Shown: piece by piece, positions 17,449 through 26,135 of the stretch | Layout of the letters: the number at the start of each line of letters is the position of its first letter | Numbering within the stretch: position 1 is the first letter of the stretch | Assembly (NCBI GenBank): GCA_019636915.1 | Contig: JAHBWQ010000015.1 | Location: forward strand, 1-37,899 | Reading direction: 5' to 3' | Length of the DNA stretch: 37,899 bases | Source of the DNA: Nitrospira sp. | GTDB lineage: Bacteria > Nitrospirota > Nitrospiria > Nitrospirales > Nitrospiraceae | Translations under genes and position numbers: made by a program | Notes under the pieces: model-generated | What the model saw: the letters and a program-made list of their open reading frames with translations, nothing else | What the model was told of the DNA's origin: nothing | Database searches by the model: none

Positions 17449-18282
17449 ATGATCAATCCCTACCTGATACATCCGGCCACCATTATAGAGAAGATCCGGG
17501 AAGCTGACGACATTCACACCTACCGGCTTCGGCTGAATGATGAAGAAACCCGTCGCAATTTTCGTTTCACCGCCGGGCAGTTCAACATGGTGTATCTGTT
17601 CGGTGTCGGGGAGGTGGCGATCTCAATCGTCTCAGACCCGGAGGAGCCGGAGAGGCTTGACCATACCATCAGGTCTGTGGGGCGAGTGACCTCCGCGATC
17701 GCACAACGGCAAGTCGGTGAGGCTCTGGGAATCCGCGGTCCGTTTGGGAAGGGGTGGCCGTTGGAGGAAGCACGCGGCCATGACGTCGTCATCGTGACCG
17801 GTGGGCTGGGCTGCGCCCCGGTGGTGGGGGCGATCGAGTATATCTTCCGACGACGGGAACAATATGGGTCCATTAAAATCCTGCACGGCGTCAAGATGCC
17901 GCAGGATCTCGTTTATCGCGATCGGTTCGATGCATGGCGACATGTTCCTGATACGGAGGTGTTATTGACCAGTGATCAACCGGATAAGACCTGGCAATAT
18001 CATATCGGTGTCGTGACGGAACTGTTCGAGCGTGTGACGCTGGATCCAGCGAAGACCGTGGTCCTAATGTGCGGCCCCGAGATCATGATGCGCCTGGGTG
18101 TGCCGATCTTGATGAGACGCGGAATTCCAGCAGCAGCCATTCATGTCTCACTGGAGCGACACATGGAGTGCGGAATCGGCCTCTGCGGCCATTGTCAGAT
18201 GGGTCCGTACTTTCTGTGCAAAGACGGGCCGGTCATGCGCTGTGACCGTATCAGGCCATGGTTAGGACGGGTGGGAGTGTAG
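17449..18282 (+). CDS. hyhG: Group 3b-type [NiFe] hydrogenase, gamma subunit (FAD/NAD(P)-binding, 2Fe-2S)
   Basis: The 277-residue protein exchanges electrons with NAD(P)H. An N-terminal ferredoxin-reductase barrel binds FAD (FTAGQFNMVYLFG, AISIVSDP). The nucleotide domain has VTGGLGCAPVVGAIEY near residues 116-131. At the C-terminus C241, C246, C249 and C257 (ECGIGLCGHC then FLCKDG) form the [2Fe-2S] site seen in the dihydroorotate dehydrogenase electron-transfer family. AGGGAG precedes ATG 17449, 15 bases after the beta subunit. A repeat-rich gap separates it from the small subunit gene. Whether NADH or NADPH is preferred cannot be read from sequence here. Confidence 0.92.
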   Translation: MINPYLIHPATIIEKIREADDIHTYRLRLNDEETRRNFRFTAGQFNMVYLFGVGEVAISIVSDPEEPERLDHTIRSVGRVTSAIAQRQVGEALGIRGPFGKGWPLEEARGHDVVIVTGGLGCAPVVGAIEYIFRRREQYGSIKILHGVKMPQDLVYRDRFDAWRHVPDTEVLLTSDQPDKTWQYHIGVVTELFERVTLDPAKTVVLMCGPEIMMRLGVPILMRRGIPAAAIHVSLERHMECGIGLCGHCQMGPYFLCKDGPVMRCDRIRPWLGRVGV

Positions 18283-18306
18283 TGTGTAAATTGGGACCCG
18301 TTTTGA

Positions 18307-18380
18307 GTTGAAAGTTTCGTGTCCGAGTTTCTGATCTCATGCCATTGAGAACGGAACCGGAGACACGCAACACGAAACGT
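18307..18380. repeat. Heptad-type degenerate repeat forming a long inverted repeat
   Basis: The gap between gamma and delta subunit genes is made of imperfect seven-base units. On the left are GTTGAAA, GTTTCGT, GTCCGAG; on the right GAGACAC, GCAACAC, GAAACGT. The arms pair: GTTTCGTGT at 18314-18322 is the exact reverse complement of ACACGAAAC at 18370-18378. The transcript could fold here, perhaps adjusting subunit ratios. A similar element precedes hypC. Confidence 0.5.
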
Positions 18381-18408
18381 GTGGCCGAAGTGCAGGAGGA
18401 GGAACAGG

Positions 18409-19233
18409 TTGCCAAAGCGTGACGCGGAGAAAACTCGGCCCAAGCTTGGCGTCTTCAAATTCGCTTCCTGTGATGGCTGCCAGCTCAGCATCCTGAATCT
18501 GGAGGACGAGCTACTTATATTGGGCCAAGCGTTGGATATTGCCTATTTCCCGGAAGCCTCCAGCATGATGAGTCCAGGCCCGTACGATCTTGCGCTGGTC
18601 GAGGGGTCGATCACCACGGAAGAGGATGCGCGTCGCATTCGGTCCGTGCGGGAGCAGGCCAGGGTCTTGGTGACGATCGGCGCTTGTGCGACAGCCGGCG
18701 GCATTCAAGCTCTGCGTAACTGGGGCGATGTGGAATCGTTCAAGCAGGCAGTGTATCCCAGCCCACAGTATGTTCAGAGCCTTAACACCTCCACCCCGAT
18801 CACGGAACACGTGCATGTGGATTTCGAACTGTGGGGCTGTCCGATCAATAAAGACCAACTGCTTCGCGTCATCTCCGATCTGGTGACCGGAGTTCAGCCT
18901 CATGTCCCGACTGACAGTGTATGCCTGGAATGCAAGCGGCGCGGGAATGTCTGTGTGATGGTGGCCAAGGGCATACCCTGTTTAGGGCCTGTGACGCGGA
19001 GCGGCTGTGGCGCTATCTGTCCAAGCATGGGACGGGACTGCTATGGCTGTTTCGGCCCAACATCGGGAATGCGGGCAGGGCCGGGTATTCCACCCAACAC
19101 GGCCTCGCTTGCAAGCCACTTCCATAACGGGCTGCAACTGATTCCGGTCGAAGTTCTGCGGAGGTTTCGCGGCATCAATGGCTATGCGGAAGCGTTTAAA
19201 CAGGAAGGGGAAAAGTGGAAGTCGGAGAAGTAA
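18409..19233 (+). CDS. hyhS: Group 3b-type [NiFe] hydrogenase small (delta) subunit
   Basis: The small subunit passes electrons from the NiFe site through three FeS clusters. A TTG start at 18409 is preferred because AGGAGGAGG ends six bases upstream; the GTG at 18379 would place that ribosome site inside the gene. This gives 274 residues. Proximal cluster ligands are C21 and C24 (SCDGCQLSILN), C93 (IGACATAGG) and C144 (WGCPINKDQ). Further cysteines C172, C175, C182, C191 and C200, C204, C211, C214 fit the medial and distal clusters. There is no Tat signal peptide, so the enzyme is cytosolic. The last residues (EKWKSEK) are encoded by repeat-like DNA. Confidence 0.92.
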   Translation: MPKRDAEKTRPKLGVFKFASCDGCQLSILNLEDELLILGQALDIAYFPEASSMMSPGPYDLALVEGSITTEEDARRIRSVREQARVLVTIGACATAGGIQALRNWGDVESFKQAVYPSPQYVQSLNTSTPITEHVHVDFELWGCPINKDQLLRVISDLVTGVQPHVPTDSVCLECKRRGNVCVMVAKGIPCLGPVTRSGCGAICPSMGRDCYGCFGPTSGMRAGPGIPPNTASLASHFHNGLQLIPVEVLRRFRGINGYAEAFKQEGEKWKSEK

Positions 19234-19243
19234 AAGGTGAAAT

Positions 19244-20569
19244 GTGGCAGAGACGGGCAGGACAAAACCTGAGGGAGAGAAAATAACAAGGACGATCGCT
19301 GTCGGTACGATTGCGCGGGTTGAGGGGGAAGGCTCACTTCGGGTGACGGTGCAGGACGGCGAGATCCGGGATGTGGAACTCAGGATCTTCGAGCCGCCCC
19401 GGTTCTTCGAAGCCTTCTTGCAGGGGCGGCACTACGACGAAGTGTCGGACATCGTCGCGCGGATCTGCGGCATCTGCCCGGTTGCCTATCAGATGAGCGC
19501 CGTCCACGCCCTCGAACGGATCTTCGGCCTGCGCATCGACGGGCCGCTACGGGACTTGCGGCGGCTGATCTACTGCGGAGAGTGGATCGAAAGCCACGCC
19601 CTGCATATCTTCATGCTGCAGGCCCCGGATTTTCTTGGCTATGAGAGCGGCATCGCGATGGCGAAAGATCACGCAGCCGTCGTGACCCGTGGCTTGCGGA
19701 TCAAGAAGGCCGGCAATGCGATCATGACGTTGCTGGGCGGCCGCTCCGTGCATCCAGTGTCGGTCAAAGTCGGCGGCTTCTCGCGGGTGCCGTTGCGCAG
19801 CGAACTGGTGGGATTAAGAGACGAACTCTTATGGGCACGCGATGCAGCGGGGGAAACTGTACGTTGGGTTGCAGGGTTCAAATACCCGGAGTTTACTCCG
19901 GACTATACCTGTGTGGCACTGCGCCATTCCGATGAGTATCCGTTCAACGAAGGGCGGATTGTGGCCGGCACCGGCCTGGATATTCCAGTTGACGAGTTCG
20001 AACGGCATTTCTCTGAGCATCAGGTCGCCTACTCCAACGCGCTGCATTGCACGTTACAGGGTGCGCCCTATCTGGTTGGGCCGTTGGCCCGTGTGAACCT
20101 GAACCACAATCGACTGCCTCCGGCGGTCAGGCAGGTGCTGGCGGATACGGGCTTGTCGCTGCCGCTGCGCAACCCGTTTTATGGGATCGTCGCCCGCTCG
20201 GTCGAGATGCTCTACGCGCTGGAGGAGTCGCTGCGGTTGATCGATCGATACGAGCCTCCACCGGCGCCGTCGCTGCCGGTCACGGTCCGAGCCGGAATCG
20301 GTATGGCGTGTACCGAAGCACCGCGCGGGATCCTCTACCATCGGTACCGGGTGGACGGCGACGGGGTGATCCGCGAAGCCAAGATCGTGCCGCCGACTTC
20401 GCAGAATCAGGGCCGCATTGAGCAGGATCTGCGTCTCTTCCTGCCCCGTGTACTGGATGGTTCCAACGAGGAGGCGTCGCTTGCCTGCGAGCGGGTCATC
20501 CGTTGCTACGATCCGTGCATTTCCTGCGCGACGCATTTTCTGAAGTTGGAGATCAATCGGGATGTGTGA
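19244..20569 (+). CDS. hyhL: Group 3b-type [NiFe] hydrogenase large (alpha) subunit
   Basis: The catalytic subunit binds the NiFe(CN)2CO centre. The GTG start at 19244 follows AAAGGTG and gives 441 residues. Nickel and iron ligands are C75 and C78 in [14 protein letters not shown] (L1 motif) and C425 and C428 in [10 protein letters not shown] (L2 motif). Ten residues follow His431 ([10 protein letters not shown]), the short tail that a maturation protease normally removes. The L1/L2 form and the neighbouring beta/gamma subunits indicate a cytosolic group 3 enzyme, most like 3b. Such enzymes are bidirectional and in some archaea reduce sulphur. The end overlaps the protease gene by eight bases. 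Confidence 0.95.
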   Translation: MAETGRTKPEGEKITRTIAVGTIARVEGEGSLRVTVQDGEIRDVELRIFEPPRFFEAFLQGRHYDEVSDIVARICGICPVAYQMSAVHALERIFGLRIDGPLRDLRRLIYCGEWIESHALHIFMLQAPDFLGYESGIAMAKDHAAVVTRGLRIKKAGNAIMTLLGGRSVHPVSVKVGGFSRVPLRSELVGLRDELLWARDAAGETVRWVAGFKYPEFTPDYTCVALRHSDEYPFNEGRIVAGTGLDIPVDEFERHFSEHQVAYSNALHCTLQGAPYLVGPLARVNLNHNRLPPAVRQVLADTGLSLPLRNPFYGIVARSVEMLYALEESLRLIDRYEPPPAPSLPVTVRAGIGMACTEAPRGILYHRYRVDGDGVIREAKIVPPTSQNQGRIEQDLRLFLPRVLDGSNEEASLACERVIRCYDPCISCATHFLKLEINRDV

Positions 20570-21089
20570 CGGTCCTCCGGACAAGAGGGGCGAGAAACGC
20601 GCGAGCGGCGAGTCGCGCAAGTCTCGCTTATCCGGCATTCGAATCATCGGTCTAGGGAACGAGTTCAGAGGCGATGACGCCGTTGGCCTCCTGGCCGCTC
20701 GCCGGATCCGAGAGCGAATCGGCAGTCATGTTCAAGTCATCGAGGCGGAATCGGCGGGAGTGGAGCTCCTGGACTTGATGAAAGGCGTGCACACCGTGCT
20801 CTTGATTGATGCTCTATGCAGCGGGAAAGTCCCCGGCACAATCCATCGGCTCGATGTCTTGGCCGGCCCGATCACGTCCAACCTGTTCCCACGGTCATCT
20901 CACGCGATCGGAGTAGGAGAGGTCTTGGAGTTGGCCCGTACATTGGGCGTCCTCCCAGCGACAGTCATCGTCTACGGGATTGAAGTTGGGAACACAGAAC
21001 TAGGGCAACCCCTGTCCTCCTCGATGACTAAGGCGTTGGACCAAGTCGTGGACCAAATCGTTCAGGAGTGCGAAGCCTGTCGTGCATGA
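20562..21089 (+). CDS. Hydrogenase maturation endopeptidase (HyaD/HybD family)
   Basis: This 175-residue protease should trim the C-terminal tail of the large subunit after nickel insertion. The core begins at about residue 25: [15 protein letters not shown] holds the first conserved acidic positions, IDALCSG the middle Asp, and [11 protein letters not shown] the His; these bind nickel in HybD. The first 24 residues ([14 protein letters not shown]) are an unusual basic extension. A later start is not obvious, since the ATG at 20562 is coupled to the hyhL stop. It overlaps hypA by eight bases. Substrate assignment to HyhL rests on adjacency. Confidence 0.9.
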   Translation: MCDGPPDKRGEKRASGESRKSRLSGIRIIGLGNEFRGDDAVGLLAARRIRERIGSHVQVIEAESAGVELLDLMKGVHTVLLIDALCSGKVPGTIHRLDVLAGPITSNLFPRSSHAIGVGEVLELARTLGVLPATVIVYGIEVGNTELGQPLSSSMTKALDQVVDQIVQECEACRA

Positions 21090-21435
21090 ACTCCATTTGA
21101 TGAAGCAAGTCGTAAAGGCTGTGGAAGCCAGGTTGGACGAAACGGGAGACGCCAAGCTATCTGCCGTACGACTGAAAGTCAGTGCGCTGTCGCATTTGCT
21201 CGTTCACGATCACGCCACACTCCAAACAACATTCCGATTGGCTGCCCGAGGCACAAAGGCCGAAGGTGCCGCTTTAGAAATTCTCACCGTGTCAGGTGGA
21301 GCCTGGTGTCCGCAATGCCGGCGAGATGTTTCTGTCGAACACGGGCATGAAGTCTGTCCCGCTTGTGGAGAGCCGGTGGTTGCAGTCTCAACAGAGTCGG
21401 AAGTAATTGTCCACGAATTGGTCGTGCAGGAATGA
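21082..21435 (+). CDS. hypA: Hydrogenase nickel-insertion protein HypA
   Basis: HypA delivers nickel to the hydrogenase large subunit. The GTG start at 21082 gives the required N-terminus Met-His-Glu ([11 protein letters not shown]), whose His2 binds nickel. The zinc domain has CPQCRRDV and CPACGEP, four cysteines near residues 74-95. The 117-residue length is normal. Start and stop codons overlap those of the protease and HypF genes, so translation is coupled. Its usual partner HypB is not encoded in this window. Confidence 0.93.
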   Translation: MHELHLMKQVVKAVEARLDETGDAKLSAVRLKVSALSHLLVHDHATLQTTFRLAARGTKAEGAALEILTVSGGAWCPQCRRDVSVEHGHEVCPACGEPVVAVSTESEVIVHELVVQE

Positions 21436-23789
21436 GAAAGGCCCTTGCTCAGCGTGTGCAGGTCAATGTGAAGGGAACGGTGCAAGGGGTAGGGTTTCGC
21501 CCATTCGTTTACAGACTCGCCCATGAGCTGGGGATGACTGGTTGGGTAACAAACACCGGGAACGGTGTCGTGATCGAAGCAGAAGGGAGCGCGGAGGCAA
21601 TCGAGACATTCCTCGAACGGCTCCAAGCCGACACGCCGGCCTCGGCTTGCATTGAGGAGATAAGCACCAGCCTCATTCCGGCACGTGGCGGCGGGAGCTT
21701 TGCAATCGTCGTGAGTGCCGAACCAGGTGAACGAACCCTTGTCGTTCCACCGGACCTTGCAACTTGCCGAGACTGCCGGCGCGAGCTCGCCGATCCACTG
21801 GATCGTCGTTTCCAGTATCCCTTCCTCACCTGCACACAATGTGGCCCACGATATAGCCTGCTCACGGCGATTCCGTACCAACGGTCCAATACGACGATGG
21901 CGAGGTTCGAACTCTGTCCGGCCTGTCGCACTGAATATGAAGCAGAAGCTGATCGCCGCTTTCATGCGGAGCCGATTGCCTGTCCGATCTGCGGCCCCCG
22001 TCTCTATTTATGGGATGAGCAGGGCCACGAAATTGCAGATAGAGAGGGAGCTCTACAGCGGACAGTGGCACTGCTCGATGAAGGCCTCATTGTGGCGGTG
22101 AAAGGACTGGGCGGGTTTCAGCTCTGGGTGGACGCAAAATCAGAGGGAGCTGTCCGGCGGTTGCGCAATCGGAAACAGAGAGCTGACAAACCTTTCGCCG
22201 TGCTGTTCCCCTCCCTTGAAGCGGTCAGAGGCTATTGCCTGTTGTCTCCAGATGAGGAGGCGTTGCTCTGCTCGCCTCAAGCGCCGATCCTCTTGGTGCG
22301 TAAGCGGCGAGATGCAGCCCTTGCCAAGGACGTGGCGCCCGGCAATCTCTATCTGGGCGCGATGTTGCCGGCGACGCCGCTCCATCATCTCTTGATGGCG
22401 TCGCTCCAGCGTCCCATGGTGGCCACGAGCGGTAACCGATCCGAAGAACCGATTGTGACCGACGAGTGCGAGGCGTTGGTTCGATTGAAAGGGATCGCCG
22501 ATGTGTTGCTCGTGCATGACAGGCCTATTGCAAGGCCGGTTGATGATTCGGTGGTGTCTGTGGTTCCAGACAACATCCGCGTGGAAGACGGAGGACAAGG
22601 GGACAAATCCACAGCTGACGTGATGATCCTCCGTCGGGCGCGAGGCTATGTGCCTCAGGCTATTCGCTGGAGTGATGGTGAGGTACAAGAAGACTCCAAC
22701 GGCCCGATCCTCGCCGTCGGCGGACATCTCAAGAACACCGTCGCTCTCCTGACAGACGATCGCGTTGCACTCAGCCAACATCTCGGAGATCTTTCTACCC
22801 TGGAGGCGGACAAGGCATTCCGGCAGGCAGTCGAGGATCTCCAACAGTTGCTTCAGGTCACGCCACGGGCTATCGCCTGCGATTTGCACCCGGACTATCG
22901 TTCGACCAGCTTCGCGCGAGAACTGGCTGCGACCTTGTCTGTCCCGATAGTTCCCGTGCAACATCACCATGCACATGTGGTCTCTTGTATGGCAGAACAT
23001 AAACTCGACGGTGAGGTGCTGGGCATCGCCTGGGACGGTGCCGGCTATGGAACGGACGGCCGGATCTGGGGTGGTGAATTTCTGGTCGCGAGTTACCGGC
23101 GATTCAACCGGTTCGCACATCTCCGGCCCTTTCGGTTGCCCGGCGGCGAAGCGGCCATGCGGGATCCAAAACGACCCGCCGCAGCATTGCTGTGGGATTT
23201 GATGGGAGAAGCGATAGACGATCAGGCACTTCTATCTTGGAATATGGCGGGAGATCAGTGTGCCCAGTTGGCAAGCGTACTCAGATCCGGCGTGGCATCC
23301 CCATGGACCACGAGTATGGGGCGGCTGTTCGATGCTGTGGCGTCACTTACCGGATTGTGCCAACGGGTTTCCTTCGAAGGGCAAGCAGCCATGGCGGTTC
23401 AGTTTGCCGCGGAGCGAGGATGGGAGGCGGGTGGGGTAGAAGGATATTCGATTGATCTGGTGCCGAGTGAGAGTTCCGATACAAAGTGGGTGGTTGATTG
23501 GCGTCCCATGATCAACGCCGTGCTCAACGCCCTTCGCAAGGGTGTGAGGCGTGAAAAGATTGCCGCCCAGTTTCATGTGAGTCTTGCCGAAGTTATCGTG
23601 CGGGTGGCTCAGGCGGCAGGATTGCCTCGCGTCGTGCTGACCGGCGGCTGCTTTCAAAATGGGCTGCTGTTGTCGCTCGCCAAGCGGCGATTGGAAGAGG
23701 TAGGGTTCAAAGTATATAGCCACAGACTGGTGCCATCCAACGATGGAGGGCTGTCATTGGGGCAGGCAGTGGTTGCTGCGCACCGATGA
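21432..23789 (+). CDS. hypF: Carbamoyltransferase HypF
   Basis: HypF makes the carbamoyl group that HypE turns into the cyanide ligands of the iron. The start at 21432 overlaps the hypA stop as ATGA, giving 785 residues; the longer frame lies inside hypA. Domains in order: acylphosphatase (GTVQGVGFRPFVYRLA, residues 14-30); zinc fingers with CRDC, CTQC, CPAC and CPIC near 110-190; a YrdC-like domain (residues 200-390, with VATSGNRSEEPI); and a Kae1-like domain with VPVQHHHAHVVSCMAEH, GIAWDGAGYGTDG and LTGGCFQNGLLL. All key motifs are intact. A repeat-rich gap of 141 bases follows before hypC. Confidence 0.95.
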   Translation: MRKALAQRVQVNVKGTVQGVGFRPFVYRLAHELGMTGWVTNTGNGVVIEAEGSAEAIETFLERLQADTPASACIEEISTSLIPARGGGSFAIVVSAEPGERTLVVPPDLATCRDCRRELADPLDRRFQYPFLTCTQCGPRYSLLTAIPYQRSNTTMARFELCPACRTEYEAEADRRFHAEPIACPICGPRLYLWDEQGHEIADREGALQRTVALLDEGLIVAVKGLGGFQLWVDAKSEGAVRRLRNRKQRADKPFAVLFPSLEAVRGYCLLSPDEEALLCSPQAPILLVRKRRDAALAKDVAPGNLYLGAMLPATPLHHLLMASLQRPMVATSGNRSEEPIVTDECEALVRLKGIADVLLVHDRPIARPVDDSVVSVVPDNIRVEDGGQGDKSTADVMILRRARGYVPQAIRWSDGEVQEDSNGPILAVGGHLKNTVALLTDDRVALSQHLGDLSTLEADKAFRQAVEDLQQLLQVTPRAIACDLHPDYRSTSFARELAATLSVPIVPVQHHHAHVVSCMAEHKLDGEVLGIAWDGAGYGTDGRIWGGEFLVASYRRFNRFAHLRPFRLPGGEAAMRDPKRPAAALLWDLMGEAIDDQALLSWNMAGDQCAQLASVLRSGVASPWTTSMGRLFDAVASLTGLCQRVSFEGQAAMAVQFAAERGWEAGGVEGYSIDLVPSESSDTKWVVDWRPMINAVLNALRKGVRREKIAAQFHVSLAEVIVRVAQAAGLPRVVLTGGCFQNGLLLSLAKRRLEEVGFKVYSHRLVPSNDGGLSLGQAVVAAHR

Positions 23790-23827
23790 CCAGCACATCT
23801 TGTGAGGGCCGCTTGTATACTGCTCCT

Positions 23828-23920
23828 GGGTTCCGGGTTTAGTGTTTCGAGACGACCGTGTTTTCTGACGCAATACTCGAAACAAGAAACCCGAAACCAG
23901 AAACTCGAAACTTGAACATG
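23828..23920. repeat. Heptad-type inverted repeat between hypF and hypC
   Basis: GAAAC/GAAC starts exactly every seven bases at 23879, 23886, 23893, 23900, 23907 and 23914. The left arm carries the opposite strand pattern at 23828, 23835 and 23842 (GGGTTCC, GGGTTTA, GTGTTTC). The arms pair over about 17 bases with two mismatches (GGGTTTagTGTTTCGAG against its complement near 23877). The RNA would form a long hairpin just before hypC. This is the clearest seven-base periodicity in the window. Confidence 0.65.
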
Positions 23921-23930
23921 AGGAGAGACG

Positions 23931-24179
23931 ATGTGTCTCGCAGTTCCCGGACAAGTCTTGAGCATCGAAGATGACCAGCTCCGCACGGCGACCGTGTCGT
24001 TCGGTGGTGTGACGAAATCCGTTTCGTTGGCTTTGGTGCCGGAAGCCGAAGTCGGCGACTACGTCATCGTCCACGTCGGCTTTGCGATCAGCAAGCTGGA
24101 CGAGGAAGCCGCACGACGTACCTTGGAGACCTACTCGGAACTAGCGGCCTCAAGCTCGCCAGAAGCCACCGGTGGCTAG
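23931..24179 (+). CDS. hypC: Hydrogenase assembly chaperone HypC
   Basis: HypC carries the iron centre from HypD to the large subunit. The 82-residue protein begins MCLAVPGQVLSI, with the essential Cys2 directly after the initiator. The OB-like fold is complete (VSFGGVTKSVSLALVPEAEV, VGDYVIVHVGFAISKLDEEAA). GAGGAGAG lies upstream of the ATG. In most genomes hypD follows directly, but here 5.7 kb of unrelated genes intervene. Confidence 0.95.
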   Translation: MCLAVPGQVLSIEDDQLRTATVSFGGVTKSVSLALVPEAEVGDYVIVHVGFAISKLDEEAARRTLETYSELAASSSPEATGG

Positions 24180-24295
24180 GAGACAGTTAAGGAGGCTGAT
24201 TCGTTTGAGCCTTCTTGCAGGTCAACACACCGGCTCCTAGAATGAGGCCAACTAACTGCGTCGAAGTAGCACATTCTATCGATAAGGATTTCCTG

Positions 24296-24685
24296 GTGAA
24301 GGCTGGTCTCAGAAGGCTCCCTGCGCTGCTCTTATTCTTTACGGTGGGGTGTGTCACACCCGTCACGCCCGAACAAATCGCGAGTGCTGATTATGGAACG
24401 GTTCCCGTCTCCTCACTCTATCAGAAGGCGATACAAGATCTTGTGCAACAGGTGCTGCTTGAACCGTTTCCGGCTCGTTTTCGATTCATAGGAGATCCAC
24501 AGAAAGGCTATGTGTATCTCTCAGGACGAAGGCAACCTCCCGTATTTGGGTACATCGTACAGGTGGGGATCAGTGCTAGAAACCTACGCGGTGACTATGC
24601 GGGGGAGGAACTGCAGCGATTCTTTATCAAGAACGAAACGCTGTATCTTCTGAACAAGTCCGATCGGGCCGAAGTTGTGCCGTAG
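24296..24685 (+). CDS. Putative small lipoprotein
   Basis: A GTG start at 24296, seven bases after AAGGA, gives a classic lipoprotein signal: LRRLPALLLFFTVGC with Cys19 as acylation site. Starts at 24215 (TTG) and 24242 (ATG) would put over 20 polar residues before it and are less likely. The mature part (about 110 residues) includes VPVSSLYQKAIQDLVQQ and GYIVQVGISARNLRGDYAG; no family is recognised. It is probably anchored to the outer membrane. It is the first gene after hypC and unrelated to hydrogenase assembly. Confidence 0.65.
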   Translation: MKAGLRRLPALLLFFTVGCVTPVTPEQIASADYGTVPVSSLYQKAIQDLVQQVLLEPFPARFRFIGDPQKGYVYLSGRRQPPVFGYIVQVGISARNLRGDYAGEELQRFFIKNETLYLLNKSDRAEVVP

Positions 24686-24835
24686 GTCAGGGCGGCGAGA
24701 ATCCCCTCCTGCTCCTTTCAACCCGCATTATCGAAAGGTTCAAGAGCGTCCATCGGAACCACACCAGAGACCTCTCACTGACTACCTACCGTGATGAGAG
24801 CGTCTATCATCGGTATTAGTCTGAGTTCACGCTCC

Positions 24836-24865
24836 TTGCGCCTCCGGTAGGAGCCCTCTTACAAT
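24836..24865 (+). promoter_or_regulatory. Candidate sigma-70 promoter of the PilZ gene
   Basis: TTGCGC (24836-24841) and TACAAT (24860-24865) are 18 bases apart and would start transcription near 24872, about 27 bases before the ATG. The rest of the gap from 24686 holds no other signal I recognise. Confidence 0.4.
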
Positions 24866-24898
24866 ACGGGGCTCTTACTTCTAAGCGGGCTTGTCACC

Positions 24899-25216
24899 AT
24901 GCCGTTTGCGCAGCGCTATCATTATCGGTTTCCGGTCTTTATTCCCGTCCGATACGAGCGGGGAAACGGAACTGGGTATGGCAGCGTCACGAATCTTTCT
25001 CAACAGGGATGGCGCCTATCTGGTTCGTTGCCACTAGAGCTAGGAGCTCTCTGCTCGCTGAACGTCAGGCTCCCGACGATGAAAGTGATCTCCGTGGCTG
25101 AAGGAAAAGTGCGATGGGTCTGCGGGGACGAATGCGGCATTGAAACACTTGTGATGGATCCCAAATCACAAGAGCGATTGAACGCCTATATTCAGGACCG
25201 GGTCAAGGCACTCTGA
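24899..25216 (+). CDS. PilZ-domain protein (105 aa)
   Basis: A single PilZ domain fills this soluble protein. The N-terminal switch RYHYR followed by RFPVFIPVRY resembles the RxxxR motif, although spaced RYHYR-F, and NLSQQGWRL matches the (D/N)xSxxG motif that contacts cyclic di-GMP. The remaining strands (LNVRLPTMKVISVAEGKVRWV) complete the barrel. The first Arg pair is less standard, so nucleotide binding is likely but not certain. A plausible sigma-70 promoter lies just upstream. It is probably a stand-alone cyclic di-GMP receptor. Confidence 0.8.
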   Translation: MPFAQRYHYRFPVFIPVRYERGNGTGYGSVTNLSQQGWRLSGSLPLELGALCSLNVRLPTMKVISVAEGKVRWVCGDECGIETLVMDPKSQERLNAYIQDRVKAL

Positions 25217-25557
25217 GGAAAAGAAGATCATCCTGCAGGTGACGTATGACAAGATCAAGGACAAGGTGGTGGCGAAACAAAAGTAGTCATGAGTCCAATT
25301 GATGAGGGCGATGATCGGATGGAAGTAAGGGGAGCGGGCATGTCTCCCGAGTCTGGGGATGCCGTCTTGGTAAGCTTATCCGAACGGCAAGAGCTTGGTG
25401 TTTCTCACGTCCGGAGACCTTGTTGGAATTCGTGACCGAGACACCATCGAAGTGCGTTGTCATAGAAGGTGGAGCAGGTCTGTTCGGGTGAGAGTGTTGG
25501 GCCTGGGAAGGCCCAGTGAGGGCCGCCATCCGGCGTACCGAATAGAAAGGGTGTGGG
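25217..25557. other. Gap without a convincing gene
   Basis: Only short frames occur. One runs directly after the PilZ gene (about 25216-25286) and would end VTYDKIKDKVVAKQK, but it has no start or ribosome site of its own and may be a gene remnant. An open frame from 25395 overlaps the membrane protein gene in another phase and looks like a shadow. No hairpin with a T-run was seen. Confidence 0.4.
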
Positions 25558-25962
25558 ATGGAGAGCGTTGGCACTGGCCTCTTGGAGTCGCGACGGGGCT
25601 TTCTGTTTGGGACCATCCTGGTTTTTGTCGCAACCTTTGCCTGGGTCATCCTGGCGGGGTTCCTCGGGATTCCTACATGGACTCAATACTTCGCCCTCGT
25701 CGGGATTCTGGCTCAAGTCTTTCTGATTCATCGACGCGAGCGGGCACTTTATCCGGGACGACGGTGGCGTTTCTGGTACGCATTGCTCATTGCGGGGTTT
25801 GCATGTGACCTCATGACGAGGCATTTGTGGATGCCGGGGCATGACACCGTCGTGGATCCCGTCCAAGTGCGTGGGAGGCTCTTAGTAGGAGGGTTTCTCT
25901 TGTTCTACATCATGGTCTTGCCCGTTAGCCTCCGTCTGATCATTCGAAATCAGAAGCCCTGA
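25558..25962 (+). CDS. Small integral membrane protein (134 aa)
   Basis: Four hydrophobic segments are visible: about residues 14-37 (FLFGTILVFVATFAWVILAG), 41-56 (YFALVGILAQVFLI), 72-83 (WYALLIAGFAC) and 107-127 (LLVGGFLLFYIMVLPVSL). Basic clusters RRER and RRWR lie between the second and third. No family is recognised. The ATG at 25558 has a moderate AAAGGGTGTGGG region upstream. It lies in the accessory stretch between hypC and hypD. Confidence 0.55.
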   Translation: MESVGTGLLESRRGFLFGTILVFVATFAWVILAGFLGIPTWTQYFALVGILAQVFLIHRRERALYPGRRWRFWYALLIAGFACDLMTRHLWMPGHDTVVDPVQVRGRLLVGGFLLFYIMVLPVSLRLIIRNQKP

Positions 25963-26135
25963 GCGACATCCAGATACAGGATTCGAAACCCTGTGTGATC
26001 AAGGGCAACCCGCAAGCTGAATCGGTCGATAGGTGAGGGGCGAGAACGGCGCTGTCTAGAACAAGCTGATTACCCTGCTGACAGTACCAGTCGACCCGTA
26101 TTCCTGATTGTGGGGAGTTCACGTGTGGTGTTCCC

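Noticed and set aside
25395..25808. 137-codon plus-strand frame overlapping the membrane protein gene
   Set aside because: Composition is Arg/Ser-rich without a domain, and the overlapping frame at 25558 encodes clear membrane helices.
25963..26135. Possible tRNA or small RNA (GATTCGAAAC-like stretch near 25980)
   Set aside because: No cloverleaf arms could be matched around the apparent T-loop sequence.
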